A stretch of DNA of 64,000 nucleotides from Paraburkholderia sp. BL9I2N2 (GTDB taxonomy: Bacteria; Pseudomonadota; Gammaproteobacteria; Burkholderiales; Burkholderiaceae). Where the stretch lies: assembly GCF_004339745.1 (NCBI RefSeq), contig NZ_SMGP01000001.1:310001-374000 (forward strand), in the 5' to 3' direction. The notes beneath the pieces are model-generated. The model did no database searches, was not told the origin of the DNA, and saw only the letters and a program-made list of their open reading frames with translations. Both the position numbers and the translations under genes were made by a program. Positions 35,787-45,129 of this stretch are shown piece by piece (positions within the stretch are counted from its first letter, which is position 1; every line of letters begins with the position of its first letter).

Positions 35787-36649
35787 CGGTCGAGCACGCC
35801 TTGCACGCTGTCGGCGATCAGATTCACGCCGACCACCAGGCTGGCAATCGCGCCGGCCGCGAATACGACGGTCCACCACGCGCCGCCCGCCATCAGCGTG
35901 TACGACTCGGACAGCGCGAGACCCCAATCGGCCGACGGCGGCTGAATGCCGAAGCCGAGAAACGATAGCGTGGCGACCGCGAAGATCGCGTAACCGAGCC
36001 GCACCGTCGCTTCGACGATGATGGGCGGCAGCACGTTCGGCAGGATCTCGGCGAACATGATGTAGGGCGCGCGTTCGCCGCGCAGCTGCGCCGCGGCGAC
36101 ATAGTCGAGATGCCGTTCGGCGAATACGGCGGCGCGCACGGTGCGCGCGGTGATGGGTGTGAACGTGATGCCGATCACGAGGATGACGGTGAAGTTCGAC
36201 GCGCCGACCGCGGCCAGCGCGAGCAGCGCGACGATCACGAGCGGCAGCGCGAGCACGGCGTCGATCGCGCGTCCGACCACGTTGTCGACCCAGCCTTCGA
36301 AGTAGCCGACGATCAAGCCCAAAGCGGTACCCGCTACCGTGCCCAGCAAAGTCGCGAGCGGCGCGATGGTGAGAATGTCGCGCGCGCCGACGATCACGCG
36401 CGAGAACACGTCGCGTCCGAGTTGGTCGGTGCCGAACCAATGCGTGCTGTCGGGCGGCGTTAGCGAGTTGAGTGGATCGGACGCGTACGGATCGATGCGT
36501 ACGATCCACTGCCCGGCAATGGCACAGACGATCCACCACGTGACGATCACCACGCCGACCACGAAAGTGGGCGAGCGCAGCAGCACGCGCAACTGGTCGA
36601 AGCGCGGCTCGGCAGCGACACGTGGCGTCGGCGGAACGATAGTGCTCAT
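35783..36649 (-). CDS. Peptide-type ABC transporter permease (DppC-like)
   Basis: A 288-residue inner-membrane permease of the peptide/opine/nickel class. After an N-terminal cytosolic stretch and first helix (FVVGVVIVTWWIVCAIAG), it has the WFGTDQLGRDVFSRVIVGARDIL segment typical of DppC. The EAA loop with coupling to the ATPase is around YVAAAQLRGERAPYIMFAEILPN. It overlaps both the preceding DppB-like gene and the following ATPase gene by four bases (ATGA), indicating tight translational coupling in one operon. Confidence 0.94.
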   Translation of the reverse strand: MSTIVPPTPRVAAEPRFDQLRVLLRSPTFVVGVVIVTWWIVCAIAGQWIVRIDPYASDPLNSLTPPDSTHWFGTDQLGRDVFSRVIVGARDILTIAPLATLLGTVAGTALGLIVGYFEGWVDNVVGRAIDAVLALPLVIVALLALAAVGASNFTVILVIGITFTPITARTVRAAVFAERHLDYVAAAQLRGERAPYIMFAEILPNVLPPIIVEATVRLGYAIFAVATLSFLGFGIQPPSADWGLALSESYTLMAGGAWWTVVFAAGAIASLVVGVNLIADSVQGVLDR

Positions 36650-37656
36650 TCGGCGCTCCTTACCCGCAGCCGCGGATTGAGCAGGACATGCAGCGCGTCG
36701 GCAACGAGGTTAGCGACCGTGTAGACCACGCCGATCGTGAGCACGCCCGCCTCGAGCATCGGAAAGTCCTTGGCTTTGGCGGCGTTGTAGATCAGCGAGC
36801 CGATGCCCTGATAGTGGAACAGCGTCTCGACCACCACGAGGCCGCCGATCATATAACCGAGTTGCGTGGCGGCGACCGTGATGGTGGGCAGCAACGCATT
36901 GCGCAACACGTGCCGCCAGATCACGATATGGCGCGGCAGGCCTTTGAGAATCGCGGTGCGCGTGTAGTCCGCATCGAGCGCTTCGACGGTGCCGGCGCGC
37001 GCCATTCTCGCGATATAGCCGAAGAACACCAGCACGAGCGGCAGCACCGGCAGCACCAGATGGCGCAACTGTTCGAGTGCGCTCGCTTCGGGCGGATACG
37101 ACGCTTCGATCGGCAGCCAGCGCAGCCACACGCCAAACACGAGAATCAGCACGATCGACGAAACGAATTCCGGCACCACCGTCGCCGACAATCCGGCAAT
37201 GCTGATCGTGCGATCGAGCCAGCGTCCCGCGTGCATGGCCGACCACACGCCGCCCGCAATGCCGAGCGGCACGACCACGATGAACGCCAGCAGGCCGAGC
37301 TTGGCGGAATGCGCGAGCGCCTCGGCGATAAACGGCCCGACCGGCTCGCGATACGCATAAGACAGCCCCATATCGCCGCGCACGAAATGCGAAATCCACT
37401 CGATGTATTGCGTCATGAGCGGCCGGTCCGCGCCGAGTTGATGATTGAGCGCGGCGACCGCGCGCGCATCGGCGAGCGGCCCGAGGACCGCGCGGCCGAT
37501 ATCGCCGGGCAGAAGCTGCCCGCCCGCGAACACGATCACCGAGAGCAGCCACAGTGTGATCGCCGACAAGCCGACGCGCGTCGCCAGAAACCGCACGACG
37601 CGGCCCGCATTGCCGTTCGGCGCAGAGGGAGCGGAAGGGGTCACCGTGGTCGACAT
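36646..37656 (-). CDS. Peptide-type ABC transporter permease (DppB-like)
   Basis: A 336-residue inner-membrane permease. The N-terminal LATRVGLSAITLWLLSVIVF helix, a long periplasmic loop with QYIEWISHFVRGDMGLSY, and the EAA region (DYTRTAILKGLPRHIVIWRHVLRNALLP) are those of DppB/OppB proteins. It pairs with the DppC-like protein to form the channel. The gene begins 27 bases after the binding-protein gene and overlaps the next by four bases. Confidence 0.94.
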   Translation of the reverse strand: MSTTVTPSAPSAPNGNAGRVVRFLATRVGLSAITLWLLSVIVFAGGQLLPGDIGRAVLGPLADARAVAALNHQLGADRPLMTQYIEWISHFVRGDMGLSYAYREPVGPFIAEALAHSAKLGLLAFIVVVPLGIAGGVWSAMHAGRWLDRTISIAGLSATVVPEFVSSIVLILVFGVWLRWLPIEASYPPEASALEQLRHLVLPVLPLVLVFFGYIARMARAGTVEALDADYTRTAILKGLPRHIVIWRHVLRNALLPTITVAATQLGYMIGGLVVVETLFHYQGIGSLIYNAAKAKDFPMLEAGVLTIGVVYTVANLVADALHVLLNPRLRVRSAE

Positions 37657-37683
37657 CGTGCTCTCCTGCCGAAACGCCTGCGC

Positions 37684-39348
37684 TTACGCGCTCAACACCG
37701 CGCGGTCGAAATAGAGTTGCGCGAGCGCGGTGAAGCGCACGCCGTTCACACCCTTGCGCATGGCGATCAGTTGATCGTAGAAGAACGGAATGATGATAGG
37801 CGTCTCGTCGAGCAGCAGCGTCTGGATTTGCCCGGAGATCTTCTTCTGCGAGCCGAGATCGATAGCGGCGACGAATTGCGCGACCAGTTGATCGTATTGC
37901 GGATTTTTGAAGTGCGCGGCGTTCCACGTGCCGGTGCTCGTGAGCGGCGCATTCAGGAACACATTCGGCACACCGCGATGACCGTAGTCGGTGATGCCGA
38001 GCGGCGAATCCAGCCAATCCGATTTGCCCGGCGTGCCCGCGCCGTAATAGAGCGACTGGCTCTCCACCTTCAGATTGATGCGCACGCCGATGGCCTTCGC
38101 CGCGTTCTGCACGACCACCGCGAGATCGGGAATCTCCATGTATTTTTCGGTGGTCAGCGTCACGTCGAAGCCGTTCGGCACGCCCGCTTGCGCAAGCAGT
38201 TGCTTGGCCTTCGCGACGTCGATCTTGCGTTGCGGCACGCCCGCATCCGACGACGGAAACACGGGAGCGAACGGACTGTCGTTGCCGAGTTGCGCGCGCC
38301 CTTTGAAAAGGCCGCGCACCAGCACGTCGCGATCGAGCGACAACGCCAGCGCCTGGCGCACACGCTTGTCCTTGAACAACGGATTGTCGTTGCGCATGTG
38401 AATCTGCCGATGCGCGCTCGACTTCACACCCACGGCCTTGTAATCCGGATTGTTCAGAATGCCGGCGCCGCCCTGCACGGTGAAGGTGCCCATCACATCC
38501 GCCTGATGGCCTTGCAGCGCGAGTAACTGCGCCTGTTCGTCGGAGTAGAAGGAGAACTGTACGCGTTGTGGTAGCGCTTTGTCGCCCCAATAGTCGGGAT
38601 TACGCACGAACGATGCGCCCACCTTAGCCTGATACTTTTCGAGCTTGAACGGACCCGTGCCGATGAAGCTCTTTTCATAACCGCCCGCATAGTTCGCGGG
38701 CAGGATCACGGCGTTGTAATTGTCCGAGGAAACGTAATAGGGGAAGTTGCCGTTCGGCGCATCCAGATGAAACGCGATCGTCTGGTCGTCCACCACCTTC
38801 GCGCCGCCTTTCGACAGCACGCCCTTGAGTACGGACAGCGCGGCCGAGCCGCTGGCCGGATCGGCGAGGCGGTCGAACGTGGCGGCCACGTCTTTGGCGG
38901 TGAACGGCTGGCCGTCGTGGAACTTGACGTTCGGACGCAGCTTGAAGGTCCACACGTCGCCCTTGTCGTTCGGCTTCCACGACAGAGCGAGCGCCGGCTT
39001 CAGCACGAGCTTTTCGCCGTCGTCGTCGATCAGGAATTCGCCGGTCTGATTCAGTAGCGCGAGACTCGCGGCGTCCGTCACCGTGAGCGGATCGACGGCG
39101 CCCGCAGGCGTCAGGTGAGCCACGCGGATCGTCTGATTCGACGCGCCGGCGGTGCCTTGCGCGCGGGCTCGCGGCGCATTCAGCACGCCGCCGCCCACCA
39201 GCGACAAACCGATCACGCTGGCATAGCGCAGCAGATCGCGGCGCGTGATGCGGCCGGCGAGGAATTCGTCGATGGCGTGGTTGCCGTAGGCGTCGGCGGT
39301 GAGGCGGGCTGCGTCGAGTGCGAGAAATCGGTCCGCGGGAGTCTTCAT
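37684..39348 (-). CDS. Peptide-type ABC transporter substrate-binding protein (SBP family 5), Tat signal
   Basis: A 554-residue periplasmic binding protein of the DppA/OppA/NikA family. The N-terminal 65 residues contain TRRDLLRYASVIGLSLVGGG and end in PRARAQ, a twin-arginine signal (Arg36-Arg37) with a long n-region. The mature part has the family core (KLRPNVKFHDGQPFTAKDVAATF, GTGPFKLEKYQ, FKDKRVRQALALSLDRD). Export in folded form suggests a tightly folded or cofactor-bound protein. It is the first gene of the four-gene transporter operon. The ligand may be a peptide, an opine or a metal complex and cannot be read from sequence. Confidence 0.92.
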   Translation of the reverse strand: MKTPADRFLALDAARLTADAYGNHAIDEFLAGRITRRDLLRYASVIGLSLVGGGVLNAPRARAQGTAGASNQTIRVAHLTPAGAVDPLTVTDAASLALLNQTGEFLIDDDGEKLVLKPALALSWKPNDKGDVWTFKLRPNVKFHDGQPFTAKDVAATFDRLADPASGSAALSVLKGVLSKGGAKVVDDQTIAFHLDAPNGNFPYYVSSDNYNAVILPANYAGGYEKSFIGTGPFKLEKYQAKVGASFVRNPDYWGDKALPQRVQFSFYSDEQAQLLALQGHQADVMGTFTVQGGAGILNNPDYKAVGVKSSAHRQIHMRNDNPLFKDKRVRQALALSLDRDVLVRGLFKGRAQLGNDSPFAPVFPSSDAGVPQRKIDVAKAKQLLAQAGVPNGFDVTLTTEKYMEIPDLAVVVQNAAKAIGVRINLKVESQSLYYGAGTPGKSDWLDSPLGITDYGHRGVPNVFLNAPLTSTGTWNAAHFKNPQYDQLVAQFVAAIDLGSQKKISGQIQTLLLDETPIIIPFFYDQLIAMRKGVNGVRFTALAQLYFDRAVLSA

Positions 39349-39664
39349 CGATGGAGTGTCCAGTCCGTTCTGTTGCCGGTTCTGAAGGGCCGCGCCAGAT
39401 GCGCGCGACAGGGCGACGGTATTGCAATGACGAAAGTGACGAGGCGAAGCGGGTTCAGTGTAAGCGATTGCCCGTGGATTCGGAGCGCTTGCGGCGCTGC
39501 CGGGGTCCCGATTGGGGACTAAAAGGGCTGGTGTGTATCGTCACCACAACGCTCTGTATGGCCGCGGCGCGAGGCATGCCCGGTACGCCCACCGCCGCAG
39601 CAGCGCAACGGCTAATGCTGCGAATGGAAAGCTTACCGATCGTATCGCGCGGCCGGTGTTGGAT
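39349..39664. other. Intergenic region nicT / ABC transporter operon
   Basis: About 315 bases, GC-rich, downstream of nicT and upstream of the binding-protein gene on the same strand. It presumably carries the ABC operon promoter; no clear hairpin terminator or promoter hexamers are seen. Confidence 0.35.
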
Positions 39665-40684
39665 TTACCGCGCGACCGCAACTGGGCGCCGCCAGCGATG
39701 GAACAGCACCGAGCCGATCCAGCACGCCATGAACATCGCGACGATGCCGTAACCCAGTACACCAAAGCGCTCGTTCATGCTGGCCACCGCATCCCACACG
39801 CCGCCGTTCAGACCGAGCTTGTCCGACAGCAGACCCAGCGCCTCGACGCCGCCGATCACAATCGCCACCACCGCCGAGACGAAGGTGATGCTCGCGTTGT
39901 AGTAGAGCTTGCGTTTCGGGTCGTCCATGGCCCAGCCGTAGGCGTGGACCATCAGTACGTTGTCGGTCGAATCGACGAGTGTCATGCCGGCTGTGAAGAG
40001 CGCGGGGAACACGAGAATCGAATAAAGCGGCAGACCTTTGCCGGCTTCCGATGCGGCGATCGCCAGCAGGCCGATCTCGGTCGCGGTATCGAAGCCGAGG
40101 CCGAACAGCACGCCGACGGGGTACATGTGCCAGCTTTTCGTCACGAGCCTGAAGAGCGGCCGCAGCGCGCGCGACAGCAAACCGGCCGGCGCAATCGAGT
40201 CCGGCGTTTGCGCAGGCAATTCGCCGCTGCGTTGGACGTGCCGGTAACGGCGCCACACGTCGCGCAGAATCACGAGGTTGACGGCGGCGAGCACCAGCAG
40301 AAAGCTCGCCGACACCAACGTGCCGATCGTGCCGCCCACCGCCTTGAAGGTCTCGAAACGGCCGTGCAGCGAATGCGCGGTCCACGCGATGCCGATCGTC
40401 GCCAGAATCACGATCGTCGAATGCCCTAGCGAAAACGATAGCCCGACGCCGAGCGGACGCTTGCCGGTTTGCATGAGCTTGCGCGTGACAGCGTCGATCG
40501 CCGCGATGTGATCCGCGTCGACCGCGTGACGCAGGCCGAAACCATAGGCGAGCAGCGCGGTGCCGAGCAGCAGCGGATAGTGGCGAAACGCGATCAGTGC
40601 CCACGCCCATGCGCCGAGATTGGCGGCGATCAGCACGGCGTACAGCGTGAAGAGGCGTGGGCGTAGGGAAGCGGTCGGCGTCAT
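39665..40684 (-). CDS. NicT-family nickel/cobalt permease (HoxN/NixA type)
   Basis: A 339-residue inner-membrane transporter with eight predicted helices. The diagnostic HX4DH motif in helix II is intact (His53 to His59, LRHAVDADHI). The other family signatures are also present: LGHSTIVI, GLGFDTATE and GMTLVDSTDN. The family imports Ni2+ or Co2+ with high affinity. It starts 16 bases after the stop of a His-rich cupin gene, so the two are almost certainly co-transcribed. No urease, hydrogenase or cobalamin gene is in the window, so the user of the metal is unknown. Confidence 0.94.
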   Translation of the reverse strand: MTPTASLRPRLFTLYAVLIAANLGAWAWALIAFRHYPLLLGTALLAYGFGLRHAVDADHIAAIDAVTRKLMQTGKRPLGVGLSFSLGHSTIVILATIGIAWTAHSLHGRFETFKAVGGTIGTLVSASFLLVLAAVNLVILRDVWRRYRHVQRSGELPAQTPDSIAPAGLLSRALRPLFRLVTKSWHMYPVGVLFGLGFDTATEIGLLAIAASEAGKGLPLYSILVFPALFTAGMTLVDSTDNVLMVHAYGWAMDDPKRKLYYNASITFVSAVVAIVIGGVEALGLLSDKLGLNGGVWDAVASMNERFGVLGYGIVAMFMACWIGSVLFHRWRRPVAVAR

Positions 40685-40700
40685 GAGTCGCGTGGCAGAG

Positions 40701-41216
40701 TTAGTGATCGTGCGGATGCTTGTGAATCGGATCGACCCAGAACACCGTCTCGGGCTGTTCCACGGCGTCGATGTTCAGATTGACCACCACCGCTTCGTTG
40801 TCGCTGCGCACCAGCACGCATTCGAGCGGGGCGTCGGTGCTCGCGTTGATTTCCTGATGCGGCACATACGGCGGCACGAAGATGAAGTCGCCGGGGCCGG
40901 CTTCGGCGGTGAACTCCAGATGCTCGCCCCAGCGCATGCGCGCCTGGCCGCGTACCACGTAGATCACGCTTTCGAGCGCGCCATGATGATGCGCGCCGGT
41001 TTTCGCATTCGGATGGATCGTCACGGTGCCGGCCCAGATCTTCTGCGCGCCGACGCGTGCGGCGTTGATCGCGGCCGCGCGATTCATGCCCGGCGTCTGC
41101 GCGGTGTTGCTATCGAGCTGATCGCCTTTGATGACCTTCACGCCGTGCTCGCGCCAATCGACCGGCGCAGCCGGCGGCACGTCTTTGTAATGCGGGTGTT
41201 CGTGATCCTGGCTCAT
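40701..41216 (-). CDS. Cupin-domain protein with His-rich ends
   Basis: A 171-residue single-domain cupin. The first motif is TGAHHHGALESVIYVVRGQARMRWG, with three histidines and a glutamate as metal ligands; the second is PGDFIFVPPYVPHQEIN. The N-terminus (MSQDHEHPHYKD) and C-terminus (DPIHKHPHDH) are both rich in histidine. The ATG at 41216 has GAGGAGACAC upstream; the longer frame to 41285 lacks a ribosome site. Linked to the NicT permease, it may bind or sense nickel or cobalt (inference). Simple cupins can also be dioxygenases or isomerases. Confidence 0.85.
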   Translation of the reverse strand: MSQDHEHPHYKDVPPAAPVDWREHGVKVIKGDQLDSNTAQTPGMNRAAAINAARVGAQKIWAGTVTIHPNAKTGAHHHGALESVIYVVRGQARMRWGEHLEFTAEAGPGDFIFVPPYVPHQEINASTDAPLECVLVRSDNEAVVVNLNIDAVEQPETVFWVDPIHKHPHDH

Positions 41217-41327
41217 GATGTGTCTCCTCGAGGGCGTGAATCCCGGCGTTCGGCACGGCGCCGTCTGGCATTTTTGCATGTTCAAAAACGTGCGTGTGAA
41301 GAAGCCCCGTGTGCGGCGCGGCGGACG

Positions 41328-41357
41328 AAAAAAAGCCCGTCCCCAGGGGACGGGCTT
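41328..41357 (-). terminator. Terminator after fusA
   Basis: A 10-bp stem GCCCGTCCCC/GGGGACGGGC with a one-base centre and A7 on the left, i.e. a T7 tail on the fusA strand, about 35 bases past the stop. Confidence 0.9.
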
Positions 41358-41392
41358 CGAGCCGTTGGCGTGTGCTGCCTTCGGCGTTGTGC

Positions 41393-43498
41393 TTACTTCT
41401 GCTTCGCGTTGATCACGGCTTCGGCGACGTTGTTCGGCGTTTCCGCGTAATGCTTGAACTCCATCGTGTAGGTCGCGCGGCCCTGGGTCGCGGAACGCAG
41501 CGACGTGGAGTAACCGAACATTTCCGCGAGCGGCACTTCGGCGCGCACCAGCTTGCCGCCGCCGCCGGCGATGTCTTCCATGCCTTGCACCATGCCGCGA
41601 CGGCTCGACAGATCGCCCATCACGTTGCCCATGAAGTCTTCCGGCGTTTCCACCTCGACGGCCATCATCGGTTCGAGCAGCACGGGCTTGGCTTTGCGCA
41701 TCGCTTCCTTGAAGGCCATCGAGCCGGCCATGCGGAACGCGTTTTCGTTCGAGTCGACGTCGTGGTACGAACCGAAGGTCAGCGTCACCTTCACGTCGAC
41801 CACCGGGTAGCCCGCCAGCACGCCGGCCTTCAGCGTTTCGACGATGCCCTTGTCGACTGCCGGAATGTATTCCCGGGGAATCACGCCGCCCTTGATCGCG
41901 TCGACGAACTCGTAACCCTTGCCTTGCGGCGCCGGCTCCAGCGTGATCACCGCGTGGCCGTACTGACCGCGGCCGCCCGACTGCTTGACGAACTTGCCTT
42001 CGACGTCTTCGACCTTGTTGCGCACCGTCTCGCGATACGCGACCTGCGGCTTGCCGACAGTCGCCTCGACGCCGAACTCGCGCTTCATGCGATCGACCAG
42101 AATTTCCAGGTGCAATTCGCCCATGCCCGAGATGATCGTCTGGCCGGATTCTTCATCCGTCTGCACGCGGAACGACGGATCTTCCTGGGCAAGACGGTTA
42201 AGCGCGATGCCCATCTTTTCCTGGTCGACCTTGGTCTTCGGCTCGACAGCCTGCGAGATCACCGGCTCCGGGAAGATCATGCGTTCGAGGATGATCACGT
42301 TGTTCGGATCGCACAGCGTGTCGCCCGTGGTCGCTTCTTTCAGGCCGACGGCCGCGGCAATGTCGCCCGCGTAGACTTCCTTGATTTCCTTGCGCTCGTT
42401 GGCGTGCATCTGCAAGATCCGGCCAAGGCGTTCCTTCTTTTCCTTGACGGCGTTGTAGACCGTGTCGCCCGAATTCACCACACCGGAATAGACGCGGAAG
42501 AAGATCAACTGGCCGACGAACGGGTCGGTCATGATCTTGAAGGCGAGCGCCGAGAACGGATCGGTGTCGCTCGGATGGCGCTCGATTTCCTTGTCGTATT
42601 CGTCGTGACCGGTAATGGCGGGCACGTCGACCGGCGAGGGCAGATAGTCGATCACCGCGTCGAGCATGGCTTGCACGCCCTTGTTCTTGAACGCGCTGCC
42701 GCACAGCATCGGCACGATTTCGTTGGCGATGCAGCGCGTGCGAATGCCGTACTTGATTTCCTCTTCGGTCAGGGTTTCGCCACCGAGGTATTTGTCGAGC
42801 AATTCCTCGTTCGCCTCTGCTGCGGCCTCGACCATCTTGTCGTGCCATTCCTTCGCGGTCGCCGCGAGTTCCGGCGGAATATCACGGTATTCGAACTTGA
42901 TGCCCTGGTTCTCTTCGTCCCAGTAAATCGCCTTCATCTTGACCAGATCGACCACGCCCTGGAAATGATCTTCCGCGCCGACCGGAATCTGGATCGGCAC
43001 CGCGTTGCCCTTCAGGCGATCGCCGATCTGCCGCTGCACGCGGAAGAAGTCCGCGCCCACGCGGTCCATCTTGTTGACGAACGCAATGCGCGGCACCTTG
43101 TACTTGTTCGCCTGGCGCCACACGGTTTCCGACTGCGGTTGCACGCCGCCGACCGAGTCGTACACCATGCACGCGCCGTCGAGCACGCGCATGGAGCGCT
43201 CCACTTCGATCGTGAAGTCGACGTGTCCGGGGGTGTCGATGATGTTGATCCGGTGTTCCGGATAGTTGCCGGCCATGCCCTTCCAGAAAGCGGTGGTGGC
43301 CGCCGACGTGATGGTGATGCCGCGCTCCTGCTCCTGTTCCATCCAGTCCATCGTTGCCGCACCGTCGTGAACCTCGCCGATCTTGTGGGTCACGCCGGTG
43401 TAGAACAGGATGCGTTCAGTGGTGGTGGTTTTGCCGGCATCGATGTGAGCGCTAATGCCGATATTCCGGTAGCGCTCGATGGGAGTCTTGCGGGGCAC
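41393..43498 (-). CDS. fusA: Elongation factor G (stand-alone copy)
   Basis: A 701-residue translocation GTPase. G1 is [12 protein letters not shown] (about residues 17-28), switch II is [16 protein letters not shown] and G4 is NKMDR. Domains II-V follow in normal order, including the domain IV region with [11 protein letters not shown] and a C-terminal [13 protein letters not shown]. It sits outside the str operon (no rpsL, rpsG or tuf nearby), so it is probably the second of two EF-G genes common in Burkholderiaceae. A good AAGGAGG precedes the ATG. Both the length and conserved GTPase residues suggest full function. Confidence 0.95.
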   Translation of the reverse strand: MPRKTPIERYRNIGISAHIDAGKTTTTERILFYTGVTHKIGEVHDGAATMDWMEQEQERGITITSAATTAFWKGMAGNYPEHRINIIDTPGHVDFTIEVERSMRVLDGACMVYDSVGGVQPQSETVWRQANKYKVPRIAFVNKMDRVGADFFRVQRQIGDRLKGNAVPIQIPVGAEDHFQGVVDLVKMKAIYWDEENQGIKFEYRDIPPELAATAKEWHDKMVEAAAEANEELLDKYLGGETLTEEEIKYGIRTRCIANEIVPMLCGSAFKNKGVQAMLDAVIDYLPSPVDVPAITGHDEYDKEIERHPSDTDPFSALAFKIMTDPFVGQLIFFRVYSGVVNSGDTVYNAVKEKKERLGRILQMHANERKEIKEVYAGDIAAAVGLKEATTGDTLCDPNNVIILERMIFPEPVISQAVEPKTKVDQEKMGIALNRLAQEDPSFRVQTDEESGQTIISGMGELHLEILVDRMKREFGVEATVGKPQVAYRETVRNKVEDVEGKFVKQSGGRGQYGHAVITLEPAPQGKGYEFVDAIKGGVIPREYIPAVDKGIVETLKAGVLAGYPVVDVKVTLTFGSYHDVDSNENAFRMAGSMAFKEAMRKAKPVLLEPMMAVEVETPEDFMGNVMGDLSSRRGMVQGMEDIAGGGGKLVRAEVPLAEMFGYSTSLRSATQGRATYTMEFKHYAETPNNVAEAVINAKQK

Positions 43499-43826
43499 GT
43501 GAACCTCCTTGGAATGGCGCGCCTGAAACGCTTGCCGGGCGGCAGTCTGTGCTGCCCGGGGAGCCTGGATGCTGCTTTACTAAGATTACTAGGATAGCGC
43601 GTCGGCCCGTCTTTTGCAGGAATCTTGCCAGCCGGACGTGAACGCCTGCTGGCAAGGCTTCGGCAGCCGGTGCCGCGCGCTTCGATGTGGTGCCAGGCGC
43701 GGCGATTGTGCCCGCCCGCCGATGCCGCGGCGCGGAAAAGAAAAAAGCCGGCGCCCTGGAACAAGGCACCGGCTCTTGGAAAGCGGTGGGACGAAGCGGC
43801 GGCGTTTTCGCGCGGCGGGCGCAGTT
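43499..43826. other. Intergenic region DUF192 gene / fusA
   Basis: About 330 bases containing the terminator of the DUF192 gene (43736-43778) and, next to fusA, an AT-richer stretch (TTTACTAAGATTACTAGGAT) with a weak minus-strand TATCCT. No gene is seen. Confidence 0.4.
43736..43778 (-). terminator. Terminator-like hairpin upstream of fusA, after EF-G leader side of the DUF192 gene
   Basis: GCCGGCGCC pairs with GGCACCGGC (one mismatch), with a run of A on the left that is a T-run on the minus strand. It lies 49 bases beyond the DUF192 gene stop, so it most probably ends that transcript. Confidence 0.75.
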
Positions 43827-44333
43827 TTATTGCGCGGCCGGCAAGCCCTGGATCTTCATCCCCGGTTTAATGCCTTTCGACGTGAACCAGCCTTTGCTCA
43901 TCTCCAACGCATACACGCCGTTGTTCTTCGGGCAGTGATTGTTGGTGGTTTCGGCCTGCATCTCGTCGATGTCGGTGACCGTGCCGTCGGCGCGCATGAA
44001 CGCGATCGACAGCGGGATCAGCGTGTTTTTCATCCAGAAGCAATGCACGGCGTTTTCGCCGAAGACGAACAGCATGCCTTCGTTCGGCGCGAGACTCGTG
44101 CGATACATGAGGCCTTGCTCGCGGTCCGCGTCGTTCGCGGCGACGGCGGCGTCGATCACGAACATGCCCGCGGTCAGTTTCGCGCGCGGAAATTCGCTGG
44201 GCTGTTTGGCGCCGGCCGGCATCTGCTGCGCATGCGCGGGAGCAGCAGTGGTAGCGACAAACGACAACGCGGCGAGCGGCAGTGCAACGGCAACAGCGAA
44301 ACGCGCAATCAACGAGCGCATGGGAAATCGCAC
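43827..44333 (-). CDS. Exported DUF192 family protein
   Basis: A 168-residue protein with a signal peptide ending around TTAAPAHAQ (residue 36). The mature part has the DUF192 pattern: FVIDAAVAANDADREQGLMYR, GMLFVF, HCFWMKNTLIPLSIAFM, NGVYALEMSKGW. The family (archaeal PF1129-like) is of unknown function. The GTG at 44333 is preferred because AAGGAG lies 7 bases upstream; an in-frame ATG at 44321 gives a shorter signal peptide. It is followed by a terminator. Confidence 0.88.
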   Translation of the reverse strand: MRFPMRSLIARFAVAVALPLAALSFVATTAAPAHAQQMPAGAKQPSEFPRAKLTAGMFVIDAAVAANDADREQGLMYRTSLAPNEGMLFVFGENAVHCFWMKNTLIPLSIAFMRADGTVTDIDEMQAETTNNHCPKNNGVYALEMSKGWFTSKGIKPGMKIQGLPAAQ

Positions 44334-44384
44334 GGCATGACTCCTTGCTGGAAATTAACCCGCGAATGTTACGCGAGCGCGTCA

Positions 44385-44423
44385 AAAACAAAAAGGCAGA
44401 TCGCCTTGCGGTGATCTGCCTTT
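44385..44423 (-). terminator. Terminator after the Ala/Lys-rich peptide gene
   Basis: Stem AAAGGCAGATC / GATCTGCCTTT with an 8-10 base loop; on the minus strand it is followed by TTTTTGTTTTT. Confidence 0.88.
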
Positions 44424-44478
44424 CAACGCCGTAAGAACGGCAATGAAGCTAGTTCTTGACTGCGTTTTTACAACAAAC

Positions 44479-44673
44479 TTACTCCGAAGCGCCCGAAGCT
44501 GCAGCTGCTGCTGCTGCCTTCTTGTGCGACTTCTTGTGAGCGTGCTTCGTGGTCTTCTTTGCCGACGAAGCTGCTGCTGCCGGAGCTGCCGAAGCTGCTG
44601 CCGGTGCCGAAGCTTGTGCGAATGCTGCCGTTGCGAAGAGACCAGCGACCAGAGCGGCGATCAGTTTGTTCAT
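44479..44673 (-). CDS. Small secreted Ala/Lys-rich protein
   Basis: A 64-residue protein of unknown function. A clean signal peptide (MNKLIAALVAGLFATAAFAQ) should be cleaved after AFA-Q. The mature 44 residues contain only low-complexity sequence: Ala/Ser/Pro, then a His/Lys cluster (KKTTKHAHKKSHKK) and a run of alanines. GAGGA lies at good distance before the ATG, and a strong terminator follows, so it is a real transcription unit. Similar basic periplasmic peptides are common in Burkholderia; no activity can be proposed. Confidence 0.75.
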   Translation of the reverse strand: MNKLIAALVAGLFATAAFAQASAPAAASAAPAAAASSAKKTTKHAHKKSHKKAAAAAAASGASE

Positions 44674-45129
44674 TTTGTGAATCCTCAGCTTTAGTTAATT
44701 AACCAAATGACCCGGTTATATATGGAGTCATGTCGGTAAACGTGCCATCCACCTTTCGGTTGACAGCCGCATCGACAAATTTTTCGACACGTCTGCTTTA
44801 GCGCTCAGACTCCCTGCACTGACCGCAAGAGCGGCTTGCACAAAGGCCCTTAAGGCTGAATGCCGGATAGCTTCGGGCGGCATCTGCGTCGAATAACGCC
44901 TGAGCTCATGCACCGGTTGACGTGAATTTCGCGGAAATTTATATGTGGCTGCGTTGATGCGAATGAGAGGCCGCGGCGTACGCGCGCATGCAATTGTTTC
45001 ACGCGTTTTTCACCGTAGTTTCACGCGCTCTTTTGTTTGCTGATACAACGAGTTAGCTTATTTTTTCAGCAGCGTGAAGTGCGAGCGTGTTGCGGATTCC
45101 GTCATCAGTCGATGCCTGCGTGCAGATGA
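44674..45129. other. Intergenic region small secreted protein / rluE-like gene
   Basis: About 455 bases. Near 44695-44725 an AT-rich block (TTAATTAACC, TTATATATGG) is the likely promoter region of the small secreted protein on the minus strand. The rest shows no gene. The stretch 45000-45070 is T-rich but lacks a hairpin. Confidence 0.4.

Noticed and set aside
35787..36539. Upstream extension of the fused ABC ATPase frame to 978 residues
   Set aside because: This part is an Arg-rich shadow of the DppC-like permease; ATG 35786 overlapping the permease stop is the sound start.
36688..38526. 612-codon plus-strand frame and 626-codon minus-strand frame over the ABC transporter
   Set aside because: Both are out-of-frame shadows of the DppB-like and binding-protein genes, whose frames carry the conserved motifs.
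41309..43597. 762-codon open frame on the plus strand
   Set aside because: Exactly antisense to the EF-G gene; composition of a shadow frame.
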